Below, piece after piece: positions 34,276 through 45,961 of a stretch of DNA of 64,000 bases. A program made the translations under genes and the position numbers. Position 1 is the stretch's first letter; every line of letters starts with the position of its first letter. The notes beneath the pieces are model-generated. The model made no database searches and was not told the DNA's origin. It saw only the letters and a program-made list of their open reading frames with translations. Origin of the DNA: Sophora flavescens (lineage: Eukaryota; Streptophyta; Magnoliopsida; Fabales; Fabaceae); contig CM061064.1 in assembly GCA_030762895.1 (NCBI GenBank), positions 236,994,586-237,058,585 of the forward strand, written 5' to 3'.

Positions 34276-34785
34276 GTTATTTTAATAATTTTTTTATCTA
34301 GTATACGATCCCTTCCGCATTGCCTTCCTCAAAGTTTCAGTTTCACATGAATTGCTTTGATGTTTTGTGTTTCTGTTTTGAAAACTAAAATATATGTGCG
34401 AAGTATAAGTTGAATCAATAACCCAAACCGGATCTCATTCATGAAGTGTAATACTGATCGATACTAGGAAGATTGAAAGGGTTTTAAATCCTATAAAAAG
34501 TTACATTGAAAGGGTTTAAAATCCTAAACATTAAAGCTACATCCCATCAGAGAGTTTTATGAAATATGCCAAAGGGAAAACTATACTCCGAAGACCTCAG
34601 AAAACTGGGGGGCATGAGAGAGCTCAAGAGAGGCAAAAACAGGTGCACTAGATCTGTTTCAAGCAAAGGCAGTGGTTCCAGAGACTTCCATGACGGTCAC
34701 TTGCTGCCAAAGTTGAGGTTTTGGAACTGTGACGCCCGAGCACCTGATTTGCCCTCCAGCAGCTGATTCTCCGAAAGGATGATAA

Positions 34786-36326
34786 GGTGAGTAACTCACA
34801 TAATGTGGTTTACTCAAACTTATCACCCATGTAATGTGATTTACTCAAACTCAGAAGTTGTTTGACCATTAAGACAAAGACCTTTGAGTCTAGGAATAGG
34901 AAGAAAGAGTGATGAAGTTAATCTCCACGGCAGAGCCATATTGTGAAGCAGAAAATTAAAAGGATGGAAGGAAGCTATTTATAGGAGCAGGGGAAGAAGT
35001 TACTAAGCTATTCTGATTTTCTTGAAAACTTATCTATAAACTTAATGCTCATTAAGAGGATTAAGTTACAAGGTGCATGGGTAAGTAGCACAGTAGTCAA
35101 AGGAATGAATGTTTTTGCAGATATCTATACACTTTTAACGTCAGTTGTTTAAAAAAACTGACGTTAAAAGTGTTTTTGAAATAAAAAATATTTATTGTTA
35201 ACGTCAGTTTTTTATACAACTAACGTTAAAAGTTTGATTTTTACTTCAGTTAAATAAATAGCTGACGTAAATAATCCTATATATTATAAACGTGCAGAAT
35301 GAATATTGGAAATAATGTTATTAATATACGGGAACTTGGCAGTCATAAATTAAGTTGACGTTAAAAATGAGGTGGTGATAGTTTGTAAATATTAAATCAC
35401 TATTTGCGTCAGTTCTATAAATAACTGACGTAAATAATTATGAAACTCATTTCATTGGTTGTCATGTCCCTGTTGTCCCTCTTAACGCAGATCACTCCAT
35501 ATAGTACTGCAGTTTATTTCTAAACCTTTTTTTATACAAGTTTATTTTTAATTTTTATTAATTAGCTTGAATTAGTAAACAAATTCTTGTGCAAATTAAA
35601 ATAAATAAACACTTAACATAAAACAAGTTATATGTTTAATCAAATCGTATGTCATTGAAGCGATTCATAAGTTAAAATTACATGATTAAAAGATAAAAAA
35701 TTTCTGCAACATAGCCCTAAAATATAAAAAAGTTTCTGCATCAACATCATTTTCTTCTCAGTCCTGTCATCAGAAACTCCAATGGATGCATCACCTCCCT
35801 CACTTGAATTCCATGATGCAAAGTAAATCCTCAGTCACTAGCAGCGAAAGCAAAGTGAAATGGATCTTTGCATCTTTCTTCTTCAGTGGAATTCCTTGAT
35901 GCATCATCTTGAATCCACAATCACTTTCTTCCAAAGCAAAGTGAAAGGGATGACGGGGATGAAATAAAGTGAGAGAATCACATTACGTGATTCACCCAAC
36001 CTTAATATCCATGTAATGTGATTTACACAAACTCATAAATTGTTTGACCATTAAGACAAAGATCTTTGAGTCTAGGAATAGGAAGAAAGAGTGATGAAGT
36101 TAGTCTCCATGGCAGAGCCATATTGTGAAGCAGAAAAATTAAAAGGATGGAAGAAGCTATTTATAGGAGCAGTGGATGAAGTTAGTAAGCTATTCTGATT
36201 TTCTTGAAAACTTATCTATAAACTTAATGCTCATTAAGAGGATTAGGTACAAGGTGAATGGGTAAGTAGCACAGTAGTCAAAGGGATGAATGTTTTTGCA
36301 GAAATTAATAAACTTTTAACGTCCGT
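34786..36326 (+). repeat. internal segmental duplication in the CACTA element
   Basis: 34786-35147 and 35968-36326 are diverged direct copies, offset about 1,182 bp. Shared blocks include 'CATGTAATGTGATTTAC', 'TTTGAGTCTAGGAATAGGAA', 'GCAGAGCCATATTGTGAAGC' and the run into the AACGTC repeats. Both hold a TATA-like 'GCTATTTATAGGAGCAG'. The interval between contains short exon-like bits (34566-34765) with no recognisable product. Confidence 0.75.
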
Positions 36327-37094
36327 TGTGTAATACAACTGACATAAGAAGTGTGAGTGTTTTTAACGTCAGTTTTTACTAACAAATGATGTAATAAGTG
36401 TGAGAGTTTTTAACGTCAGTTTCTTAAGACAACTGACGTTAAATATATGATCTTTAACGTTAGGTTTTACTAAAAACTGACGTAAAATGTTGTTTTATTT
36501 TAATTATAACGTTTACACCCGTGCGCCTTCTCCACTTCTCTGTACGTCTCTTTTCTCTTTTCATCACGCTCAACCATCACTCTCAACCCTCACTCTCGCT
36601 CTCACTCTGCCCTAATCGCGAGCTCATCTCCACCGCAACCACCGCAAGGGCTTCTTCGCTACCACCGTGAGGTGCACTCTTAACCCCTAACTCTGTCTTT
36701 CCCGCTCATTCTTTGCAATAACTTGACATCTCTCTTTCCCCTTCCCGCGCACTAACTCTCCTTGCCCCTCTGCTCTCAGTAACCACATCAAACGTTGGCC
36801 ACCACTCGAGCTTCCCCCCCACCACCACGCGAGCGCCTATTTCTGGTGAGTCTTTAGGGCACATTTTTTTATTTTTGGTTTTGAGTGCATGCATGTTGCT
36901 CTGCTGGTTGAAACTGTAGTCTCAGTAGTTGAAACTTGAAACTGTGAGTTTGAGTTGTTTGGAATGTCTCTATTTTTGGTTTTGAGTGTATGTTGAAACT
37001 GTAGTCTTAGTAGTTGTAACTTTAAACCGTGAGCTTGAGTTGTTTAGAATGTCTCTATTTTTGGTTTTGAGTGCATGTTGCTCTGCTGGTTGAT

Positions 37095-37190
37095 CTGTCA
37101 AGGCCGTGATGCTCATCACGGCTAGGCCGTGATCAGTTCTGCCTATGAGGGTCTGGTTCAGTTGGCACGTTACGGCCGTGACCAGTGCTT
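37095..37190 (+). repeat. GCCGTGATG/CATCACGGC palindrome fragment in the CACTA 5' region
   Basis: GGCCGTGATGCTCATCACGG followed by CTAGGCCGTGATCAGTTCTG, the same motif and spacing as in the Athila-like LTRs at 21330-21670 and 27110-27430. It lies just upstream of the CACTA gene start. Confidence 0.7.
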
Positions 37191-37362
37191 GGCAATCTTC
37201 AAAAACTATAGTTTTCAATCTCCCGTATTGTCCTTATATTGGATATATAGATGTTTTGTATATCTACAGGACCTATCTAGTTATTTTTATTTATACTTAT
37301 GTATTTATTTTGAGTTATAACCTATGTTAATACATATATATTGTTTCTGAACAGGCATACAT

Positions 37363-40351
37363 ATGGATCAGTCAGATAGCCCACATGCACGGGAGGACAC
37401 TGTGGGGGTTTCGCAGGACCCGATCATGCCTACGCCTGATTCTAGTGTAAGTTTACATGTTATATACTATCTTTAGTCCTTCTTTTTAATGTAAGTTTAT
37501 AATGTTACAACCCTCTATTTTATCATTTTTTTGTCCATGCAAACATCACAGGCTCATAGGAAACGGGGTAGAGGAGCCACCTCGTTGAAGAAACTAGAGA
37601 AGGACAGGCAGAGCGGACAGAAGCTCGAGGTGTCCTTCGATGCTAATCTAAATGCCCAGGGACCCTGTGCTAAAGAATTTAATAAGTGGGTGTTTCTATA
37701 AGCGAAGCAACACGTAAGCATCAACTACAACCACTGGAATGACGTTCCACAGAACATTAAGGATCAGATTTGGGAGGCTATCACGGTATTTTACCTTTAC
37801 ATTCGTTTGATTTACATTATTAGATAATTATCCGAGTTATAATCCATCCAGTTGTTATATATGTATCTAATGTGTAGGTAGCTTGGACTGTGCCAAATGA
37901 CGAGGATCATCGTCATAAATGTATGCAAATGGCATCAAAGCGTTGGAATGGGTTCAAGCATGATCTTACCAGGTACTATGTATCTGGGAAGAAGCGGCTT
38001 GATAAAATGTACTCGGATTATCCCTAGATTGATCAGGATACTTGGGATATGTTTGCCAGGAGTCGACAGGATGGAGAATGTCAGGTTGGTTAATTAAGTT
38101 AATTTTGTATGCTTATTATAGATCATTTAAATGTATTTAATTATGTGTTTTTGTTTGAATAGGCTAAGGCAAATAAGGGTCGGCAGGATCAGGCGAAGAA
38201 CGTCCACCGCCACACCATGTCTCAGGGTGGTACCAGACTCGGATCGAGCAGATGATGGCCGATAGGCTGAGGGCGAAGCAGGAAGAGCACTCTGCTATGA
38301 TTGAAAGAGGAGAGGTGCCCGAGGGCACACCATCAAGTCCTCCGTCGGACATTGACCGCGAGGATGTCTGGTTAGCCGGCCGCATGACAAAGACGGGATC
38401 TTTTAAAGTTGATGCCACTCGCGAAGTGGCAGATAAGATTGTAAGTAAATAATTAACTTGATTTCAATTGATATTTGTATAGATTTGCGACACTTTTCAC
38501 TTGCACGTTTTTTCATTTTTTTTCATTGTAGATGGATCTTAAAGCAAAATCCTCCCAGGGCGCATTCGTCCCTTCTGGACAGCAGGACGTCTTGATGACT
38601 GCTCTAGGCAAGAAAGACCATCCTGGTCGGGTTCTCGGTGTTCCTGGGAACGTGATCATCAAAGAATATTATTGCAAGTCTGCTTCACGAAAGCGGGTGG
38701 TCAATGAAGCATCAATTTTGGCTGACATTACTCAGCACCTCATGTCCAACCCAGCTATTACAACACATCTGATGCAAGGCTTAATATCCAACCCAGAATT
38801 CAAGAAGGCGCTTGCCAGAGAGCTTTCCTCCGTCGGTACATCCCAGGACACCGCAGGGCTTGCCAACCCTTCACATGTGAGCACAAAAGATAGTTTTAGT
38901 AGGGCACATGTGGAGGACGATGAGTTGGCAGCTAGGGAGCGGGAGTTAGAAGTCCAGCGCCATGAGCATGAGTTGGAAATGAAAAGGTGTGAGCTTGAGT
39001 TGGACTCCAAACGACGTGAGCTTGAAATGTTAGCAAAGGTATTTATTCATTATTAATGTCCAAATTAGTCAAATAATTACTTGTGTTTTTTTAATTATCA
39101 AAAACTTATCTATTTTATTTTTCCTAAACTGAAGGCCAAGTCGATGTCGGTGTCGTTGTCACCTATCACTCGTTTGTTCTCACTTGGTAAGGATTATGCG
39201 TTTGAGATTTTTGAATGTCCATTGGATCACGATGGATGGGTGGCACGCCCAGATCAACGGAGGATATTTACTTTCTGTGGTGATGATCTCAGGAACGCCT
39301 GCAGAAATAGCGTCTGGATGAACAGCAATGTTTTCAGTCTCTGGTGCATGTAAGTTAATTTTAATTTTATAACTTATTTATTTTTGGTATTTTTACATTT
39401 AATAATTTATTTTAATTTCAATATATATATATATATTATGTAATTAACATCCACACCTTTTCATATCTTAGGTATCTCCATCGTCTTCAGCTTGATAAGG
39501 GCGTTGCATCAGTTTACGGTTTGTTAGATCCGTCAATCCTTCTGCCCGATTTCTTTGCTGGCGATGCATTGAGTAAATACTTAGGGAACTTGTTGGGAGA
39601 CAATCCGAAAGAATTATATCTGGCTCCCTACAGTATGAAAAGCCATTGGCAGTTGTTGGTACTTCACCCGTCTAGGCATAGAGTCATATTCTTCTGCTCT
39701 CTCCACCAAGATCCGCCACCGAAGGTGGTGGAAGCTGTAAATAAGTAAGTAACTAATCTTAAATTTAATTTAAGTTTTAATATCAGTTGTTTTTAGTTTA
39801 TTACACACATGATATATGAATTTGTTAATTGATCGACATGATTATTTGTTTATGATAGCGCGCTGAAGGCGAGTAGCATAAGTTGCGCCAACGGGAGAAG
39901 TAGGACTTCTAAGGCTAAAGCAAATCCTGTATGGAACATCCTCAAGGTTTGGTAGTTTATTTATCAAATAATTAATATTATAATTACTAATTTATATGTA
40001 TATTCAACTGACGTTGAAATTAATTTTGTTGGTAGTCTCGATTTCAAATTGACGGGTGGTCGTGCGGCTATTATGTGATGCTTCATATGCTGAACATAGT
40101 CTCCACATCTATTACGGATGGATGGATTAAGGTAATATTTAAACAACTTGTTAAATTATATATTATAGTTTTGAAGATGACTTTCATTGATGTTATTGTT
40201 ATTATTTGAACGTGTGTAGGCATTTAGCGACCAATCGCCTATTCAAGAAGATGAGCTAAGAGACTTGAGGATGCGCTTTGCTGAATTCTTCTTCAAGTAT
40301 GCGGCTGAAAAAGGAATTGACAAGATACCTCCGCAATACTTAGATAAATAG
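37363..40351 (+). pseudogene. CACTA protein: Ptta/En/Spm-like region plus Ulp1 (C48) protease
   Basis: Exons inferred from GT/AG borders: 37363-37446, 37552-37785, 37878-38081, 38162-38440, 38532-39038, 39135-39350, 39473-39745, 39860-39946, 40036-40131, 40220-40351. The first half has 'KRWNGFKHDLTRYYVSGKKR', 'GRVLGVPGNVIIKEYYCKSA' and a Glu/Arg-rich coiled coil (ERELEVQRHEHELEMKRCEL). The second half has a Ulp1-like protease: 'SHWQLLVLHPSRHRVIFFCS' (His) and 'FQIDGWSCGYYVMLHMLN' (Cys). Such proteases cleave SUMO-like tags and are often carried by plant CACTA and MULE elements. Defects: TAG at 37699-37701, TAG near 38026, and a frameshift near 38228. The Ulp1 half is open to the last TAG at 40349. 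Confidence 0.75.
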
Positions 40352-40604
40352 TTTTTTGTTAGACTTTAGAAACTAATTAATAACATGTATATATATATAT
40401 CCTTAGATTGGTAGTTTTGTTTTTTAGACATTGGAACTAAAATTTATTTATATATATACATGGGTTTTGGTTTTAAGTCCCCCATTGTTCCATTTTTCCT
40501 TTGCAATTATGTAATGTGTGTGATATTCTGTGTTACTGGGATATTTACTGAATGCAGGGATAGCTGAGGGGAGTGGTATTTTAAAACTGAATTTTAAAAA
40601 AAAC

Positions 40605-40985
40605 TATTAACGTCAGTTGTATCAAACAACTGACGTTAATAGTATTTTATAAAATATAAAGTACACTATTAACGTCAGTTGTTTACTAAAACTGACGTTA
40701 AAATTAAACCTTTAATGTTAGTTCTTTATAACCACTGACGTTAGTTTTAACAAAATTAACGTCCGTTGTCTTAAAGATCTGACGTTAATAGTTTTATGTT
40801 TAACGTCAGTTGTTTAAAAAACCGACGTTAATTTTTACGAAATTAACGTCAGTTTTGTTAAGGAACTGACGTTAATAGTTTTATATTTAACGTCAGTTCT
40901 CAACTGACGTTAAAATATTAACTATTAACGTCAGCTGTATTTACGTCAGTCAGTATTCTGACGTAAAAAATCAATTTTAACTAAC
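40605..40985. repeat. right subterminal hairpin array (AACGTCAGTT)
   Basis: At least ten alternating copies between 40612 and 40985, mirror image of the left array. Confidence 0.8.
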
Positions 40986-43852
40986 GTAAAAAGCACTTAT
41001 TGCACTAGTGATCCGAGCTCCCGAAATAGTCGTAATTAGCCCAGCCTTTCCCAGACTCCCATTCATTTCACCCAAAGGTGAAATGTATCCCATAACATGG
41101 ATACCTACCAAGGTACCATGCATAAAACCTTTCGGCACATTTGCCACAATAAAATGCAAAATGCTTGTAAAACATTTAAGTTCAACGAACTTTACAATCA
41201 AATAGACTCCAAGTCAAAAATGTACAAATCACGAAATCTAGACCAATGCACCAGACTTAGATTTGTAGATTTTAGCGCACAAAAATCAAAATCACTTTTT
41301 ATAAGACATCTAGTCCCTGCTTCACCTTTCGGACCGCTGGCCCATATCATAGAACACTAGATCCCGATGTCTCGGTAGCTAGGTTCGTTTTTCAATCTAA
41401 AAAGAATTTTCGCTTTGTGAAACACAAATCCAAAACCAAAATTTCCTCAACTTATCCAAGTTGTCGGAAATAACCCATTGCATAAATCCACTTTACCAAA
41501 AATCCTTTTGCGTTGGAAAGTTGTTTTATAAAATCATCAAAATCACTTAAAATTCATTTTCTTTCAGAAATCAATATTTTGAGCCTAAAAACATTGTTGT
41601 GAGACAAATTCTCTGTTTTAACTAATATTACAGTTTTTAATAATACTTCTGCAAATATTGTCGGAATTGTCCAACGTTTGACGTTTTAAAAACATTTTAA
41701 GTCCAAATATGACTTTTCTAGCTAAAATAATTTTTCCAACATCATAATAAAATTACTTTCAAAACTTATTTTCTTAAAATAACATTTTCTAATATTTAGA
41801 AATTTTTTAAGTATAAACTACCAGTGCAAAAATATTTTCACGGTTACGTCCTCACTATGACTCATAAAACACTCTTACGCTGTTAAATCATTAAAATAAT
41901 ATTATTTTCAACTTTTTTCTCATTTTCAACCAACCAAAATACTTAAGTAATATTATATTACTATTTCTCATCAATTAAAACGCATTATCCCGTAAAAAGC
42001 TTTTTAACACTTTTAACCTCATTATTAATTGAGCACCGACAAACCACATCAATAACAATCATATCAATAATATAGCATATTGCACAATTAATGACATGAA
42101 ATAAACTATAATAACAATTAAATGCAGATAATCAAGTAATTAAAAGTAGATAATTTAAAAGTAGAGAAAGATAATTACGTAAAACAATACATACACCATA
42201 TAAAATATACAAACCACAAACAAATTACATACAGCTATCGAAAAAATCCCTCAGGTACTCCCCTTACCTCTTGAAGACTTTTCTTTACGAATTAAAAATT
42301 CCGTCAAGCGTCCGATCTCCGCAAAACAGGTACACGATGCACACAACAATTAACCCTTCAACAAAACACAACACATAATTATCAATTAAACACTAAATGC
42401 ACATATGCTCCTACATGCTAGGTTCGGCCATGAGGTGTTTGGATGGATAAAAATTCTAAAATTCCTAAGCTTGTGGATTAGTGATTCTTAACACTTAAAA
42501 CCCTAAAACAAAGGTTAACATACAAAGATTGAAATCAAATATTCCAACCCTTCAAAAATGAATTTCGCCATGAGTAAAACAGTGGCTTAGAGATTTTAAT
42601 TTGATTAAACAAGCATGGACTCAATACCTATATGAGCCCTAAGATTGAATCAAGCAAGACTTAACCAAAAAGTTTGAACAAAGTTCCTCCCCCCACTTAA
42701 CTTAGGGTTCGGCCTCAAAGAGTTAAATGGGCACGAAATTTTTGTTTGATGCACACTCTTGGATCTTGAATATGGAGAGGATACTAAGATCATAGAAATT
42801 GGTTTCACTTCAAAAGGATTTTTCTATGATTTTCTATGAATTTTCAAAGTTCTAGATCTAGGAATTGAAAAATATGATAAAGACTTCAAATCACAAAAAT
42901 GAATGAAGAACATGATGATGATTGAGTGAGAGGAGTATAGTATACCTCTTGGAATTGAAAAATGAGCTAAGAATCAAGTATTTTCTTCACAAATTTTGGT
43001 TATGGAACTTATGAACTTTGAGATAAAATGAAGAACAAAGTAAAGGAAGAAGATGATGACTTAATGAAATGGATGGAATGGCCTAATGTGGTGTGTTGGC
43101 CGTGGGAATTGATGAAGAAAAGGGTCCAAAGCACAAAGTTTTAGGGGCAAAATAGTAATCTTGTACAATGGCCTTTTTGTAGTTAAAACCAACATTAAGG
43201 ACAAACTAGTAAAATCCTCCTAAGAGTCATCATGACTAACATGTGGTGAGAAATGAGTGAAGATGTGGATGATTTGTGTCCACAAATTGTGGGGACAAAC
43301 TTGACATTTCAATGAAATTCAAGGGTAAAATGGTCCAAGGGCAAAATGGTCTTTACACTAATTTGATGAAATATCTAGATTTTTTGTTAAATGTAATCAT
43401 GAGATGGGTGACTCATCCATATGACTCACTACCCTAGGTGGCACCATATCTTAGCATCCGATGTCGGGTTTTGTCTGCAGACGTCACTTTCTCGATCAGT
43501 CGATTACATGATTTAGGGTTTTACGCCCGAATCGAGTATAATAACCTATTTATTTTGAAAATTTTCAAAATAACCTATATCGTTGGAAATGAGATATAAA
43601 ATCTATTCATTTCGTTCTCGGGTCAAAATTAGGTTTTCTGTTCAATAAAATCTTACTGTCAGTGAAAACGCAGATCAGGTTCTGTCTGAATTTTCAACCC
43701 AGAATTTAACTGTACACTTATAAAAATAAGTATGATATGAATATGACTTTGGTTTTCCCAAAATCATTTTCTAAGTTTCAGATAAAAATATAAACATTTA
43801 TTTATATTTATATTGATCTTAGAAGTTAGAAAAATCGGGGTGTTACACTTCT

Positions 43853-44133
43853 TCCCGGAAAGTATCGTCCTCAACCTTGAGCCGGGTCATTTTTGACCTG
43901 GTTGCGAACCCGCATACCCGAATGGAAACCTGACTATTTTCGTCCATTTTCAGCACCAAAAAGACCATTTGAAATCCCATAAAACTTAGAAACTTGATTT
44001 TATTCATATTTCAGATTTTAGTTTGGATTTAAAAGGTCAAAATGCAATACCCATTTTCTGAAGAAGACAAAAAATCAAACTCCGTGACAGATTCCAACAA
44101 CAGATAAGAGCAAAGCAAGGAAGAGGTTAACCA
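43853..44133 (-). other. copia 5' leader, part next to the PBS
   Basis: Follows the CTTCT target-site copy at 43848-43852 and ends at the PBS. Non-coding. Confidence 0.65.
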
Positions 44134-44146
44134 GGTTCTGATACCA
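44134..44146 (-). other. copia primer binding site
   Basis: On the minus strand TGGTATCAGAACC, two bases inside the 5' LTR: initiator tRNA-Met type. Confidence 0.8.
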
Positions 44147-44148
44147 AA

Positions 44149-44687
44149 TGTAAGTTTTTCCATAAAATAGTTTTCATGTATTCTCATTTACACATGAATA
44201 CATATAGTGGATTAGGATCACTAACCTCCAACCGTAGCTTTGGTTTACCACTCCAGGAAAACTTCTCGTTGAAAAAATGTTGCAGCTCCTTCCTCTTGAT
44301 CACGTCAAGCAACCAGCAGCTTTCCTATATCTCTAGATTTACAATACCACGTTATCTGCTACGCTTCTAATAATGCAGCAAGCACAAAGTACTCCCAGTC
44401 TATAAACACTATCTCAATGACGGGTGGGTGTTGATTCTGATTGACCGTGTTTAGACTAGGGACTCCATGCTTATTCATAGAGATCAGATTTTCTCCATCA
44501 TAAAAAATGACCCCTTCTTTTCAGGAAACAGATATCCCACTATCTCCTTAAACAACTTAACCAACCATTATCTCTTGATTAAGAAGAGTAACCGTAAATG
44601 ACTTGGTCAGTTAGTAGTGGTATGTGTGAGAGATATTAGGGTCACTTTATCTTTATTTATTTAAAATTAAATAAATAAAGTCCAACA
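44149..44687 (-). repeat. copia 5' LTR (uninterrupted)
   Basis: 539 bp, TG...CA. The uninterrupted order 'ATAAACACTATCTCAATGA' near 44404-44420 gives the empty site that shows where the Athila-like element entered the sister LTR. Confidence 0.85.
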
Positions 44688-44879
44688 TTGTTCACAGGTG
44701 CTGGATGATGGATAGGGCAATAAGAGTGCACCCGGTGGTTGATTACCTAGTTGACCAGAAGATGGTATAGGCATGGTCCTTGGAAAGGCACTGGGAGGAG
44801 CAGAATTAGGAAGAAATTGCTGAGCTGCCAGAGATGCTGCCAGAGATGGTGGCAATTGTGCACCAGGTAACTCCATGGA
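44688..44879 (-). pseudogene. host gene (CHERP/SURP-type), 5' part of last exon
   Basis: 64 codons beginning 'SMELPGAQLPPSLAASLAAQ' and ending 'LLLPYPSSSTCEQ' at the copia LTR border. The acceptor AG at 44880-44881 (minus strand) puts the frame in phase with the donor of the upstream exon at 45239. The last codon before the LTR is complete, and the frame resumes with the first codon at 19989, so the two pieces were once one exon. The Pro/Ala/Gln-rich low-complexity content suits the disordered region of splicing-associated proteins. An alternative acceptor at 44885 would be out of phase. Confidence 0.7.
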
Positions 44880-45239
44880 CTCCCCTGGAGTTACATGTTT
44901 ATCAGGACGATCTTAAAATATGTGGTTAGACTACCTGATCAATCATCATTTATTAGGATAACTCATGAAAAACTTATAGATAAAAAACTAAAATAGCTCG
45001 CAAATTAATGACAGAGGAAACAACACAAGTTACTCAAGTGAAACCCATTGTCATCCTGAAAGACAGCAAAAGGCACTAAAGGAAACAACTTTTCTTAAAG
45101 CAAGCGGGACATTTTGTGGTTTTTTATTTTCAAACCAATTATTGTCTCACATCTTGGAAATTATCCAGCTATGGTGAGAGAAGTAATTCACTGACTTTTG
45201 CATGCCATGGCACATTCTTATTAATGAAGAGAAGCTTAC
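44880..45239 (-). other. intron of the host gene
   Basis: About 360 bp between the GTAAGC donor and a phase-compatible AG acceptor. AT-rich, no repeats recognised. It is the only visible host intron that has escaped insertion. Confidence 0.6.
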
Positions 45240-45364
45240 CTGCACATGAATCTGCTGAAGCAGAGGAATAGAGGATAAATCCTTAGGAGCCCTAGGAAAA
45301 GAATTTGTTTGTGGCCCACCAAGCATCTCATCCTTCAGTAAAGATATAGTCTCTTGATCGTATA
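45240..45364 (-). pseudogene. host gene exon, 3' part (split by Reina-like element)
   Basis: Coding 'YDQETISLLKDEMLGGPQTN', then 'FPRAPKDLSSIPLLQQIHVQ', ending CAG followed by a GTAAGC donor (minus strand, 45239-45234). Its 5' side begins at the target-site duplication GTATA (45360-45364). The intron between this exon and the next runs 45239-44880 (about 360 bp). The exon matches the segment after the CID domain in CHERP-like proteins (VYDQ.TI..L...M). Confidence 0.7.
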
Positions 45365-45961
45365 TGTTAGGAACCTCTCTTTCAAAGATAGGAAAAACAG
45401 AACCTAACAATAGCAAACCAGCACACAAAAGAGAAAAGACGGGCTGAAAGAACTTCTAGATTTATGATTGAAAACAGAAACAGTAAAAGGGAACAAGGTA
45501 TACAAGTATACCCCCAAAGGAGCACTCTCCTTTCACACTAGGATTAACCCAATCACAAATCAATGATTACCAAGCTGCCTTCCTACCCTATTAGTAGCCT
45601 TATTTATAGGCAAACCCCTTAACAAACCGCTAACAATTAGCTAACTGATTTCTCTAACAAATCCTATCAGCAAATCAATTATTCCTAACTTCTACTAAGC
45701 TAACTGATTTCTCTAACAAATCCTATCAGCAAATCAATTATCTAGATCCTATAAAATAGTGAATAACTAACTTAAATAACTAGCTTATCTAGATCCTATA
45801 AAATAGAGATAGACTTGGACCCTAACAACTACACCCTATCCAATTAGTTTCAGGGTTTGGCCTTATCTCCTATTTGCTTGGATCTTCTCTTCCTTCGATA
45901 ATAAACCTGCAGAAGCTTCTTCTCCCCATTGGGCTGTAGCCCAAAATCTTCATACCCAACA
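45365..45961 (-). repeat. Reina-like 3' LTR
   Basis: Minus-strand TATA-like CCTATAAATAAGG at 45599-45610. Polypurine tract on the right (complement of ATACTCCCTCCGTC, 45962-45975). Confidence 0.85.

Larger units (their letters stand above)
33985..41010 (+). mobile_element. complete CACTA transposon with Ptta- and Ulp1-type gene, 7,026 bp
   Basis: Left end CACTAGTGGAAAATATACAT, right end (inverted) CACTAGTGCAATAAGTGCTT, with 3-bp TSD ATC at 33982-33984 and 41011-41013. Subterminal arrays of AACGTCAGTT in both orientations occur at 34020-34275 and 40605-40985, with further copies at 35130-35440 and 36310-36490. One plus-strand multi-exon gene is inside (37363-40351). No TNP2 catalytic transposase is seen, so the element is probably mobilised in trans. 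Confidence 0.9.
33132..43847 (-). repeat. Tekay-like gypsy solo LTR (split by CACTA element)
   Basis: Begins TGTAACACC and ends GGTGTTACA, flanked by identical CTTCT (33127-33131 and 43848-43852). There is no internal region, so it is a solo LTR left by LTR-LTR recombination. Without the 7-kb CACTA insert and its TSD copy the LTR is about 3.69 kb, a normal size for Tekay/Del LTRs. It lies in the leader of the copia element. Parts at 43370-43430 resemble the other gypsy LTR at 16490-16877. Confidence 0.85.
19990..44687 (-). mobile_element. Ty1/copia retrotransposon, composite 24.7-kb nest in a host exon
   Basis: The LTRs start (plus strand) TGTAAGTTTTTCC and end AGTCCAACA or AATCCAACA. The 5' LTR is 44149-44687 (539 bp). 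The 3' LTR is 19990-20257 plus 27653-27934, split by the Athila-like element. PBS at 44134-44146; polypurine tract next to 27935; gag-pol from 32257 down to about 28245. Its leader is split by a Tekay-like solo LTR. Both outer edges abut host exon sequence. The flanking pentamers (GGCAA left, TTGTT right) do not form a TSD. Confidence 0.85.

Noticed and set aside
33127..43852. Intact gypsy element between TGTAACACC and GGTGTTACA
   Set aside because: There is no internal gypsy region; matching CTTCT on both sides makes it a solo LTR split by a CACTA element.
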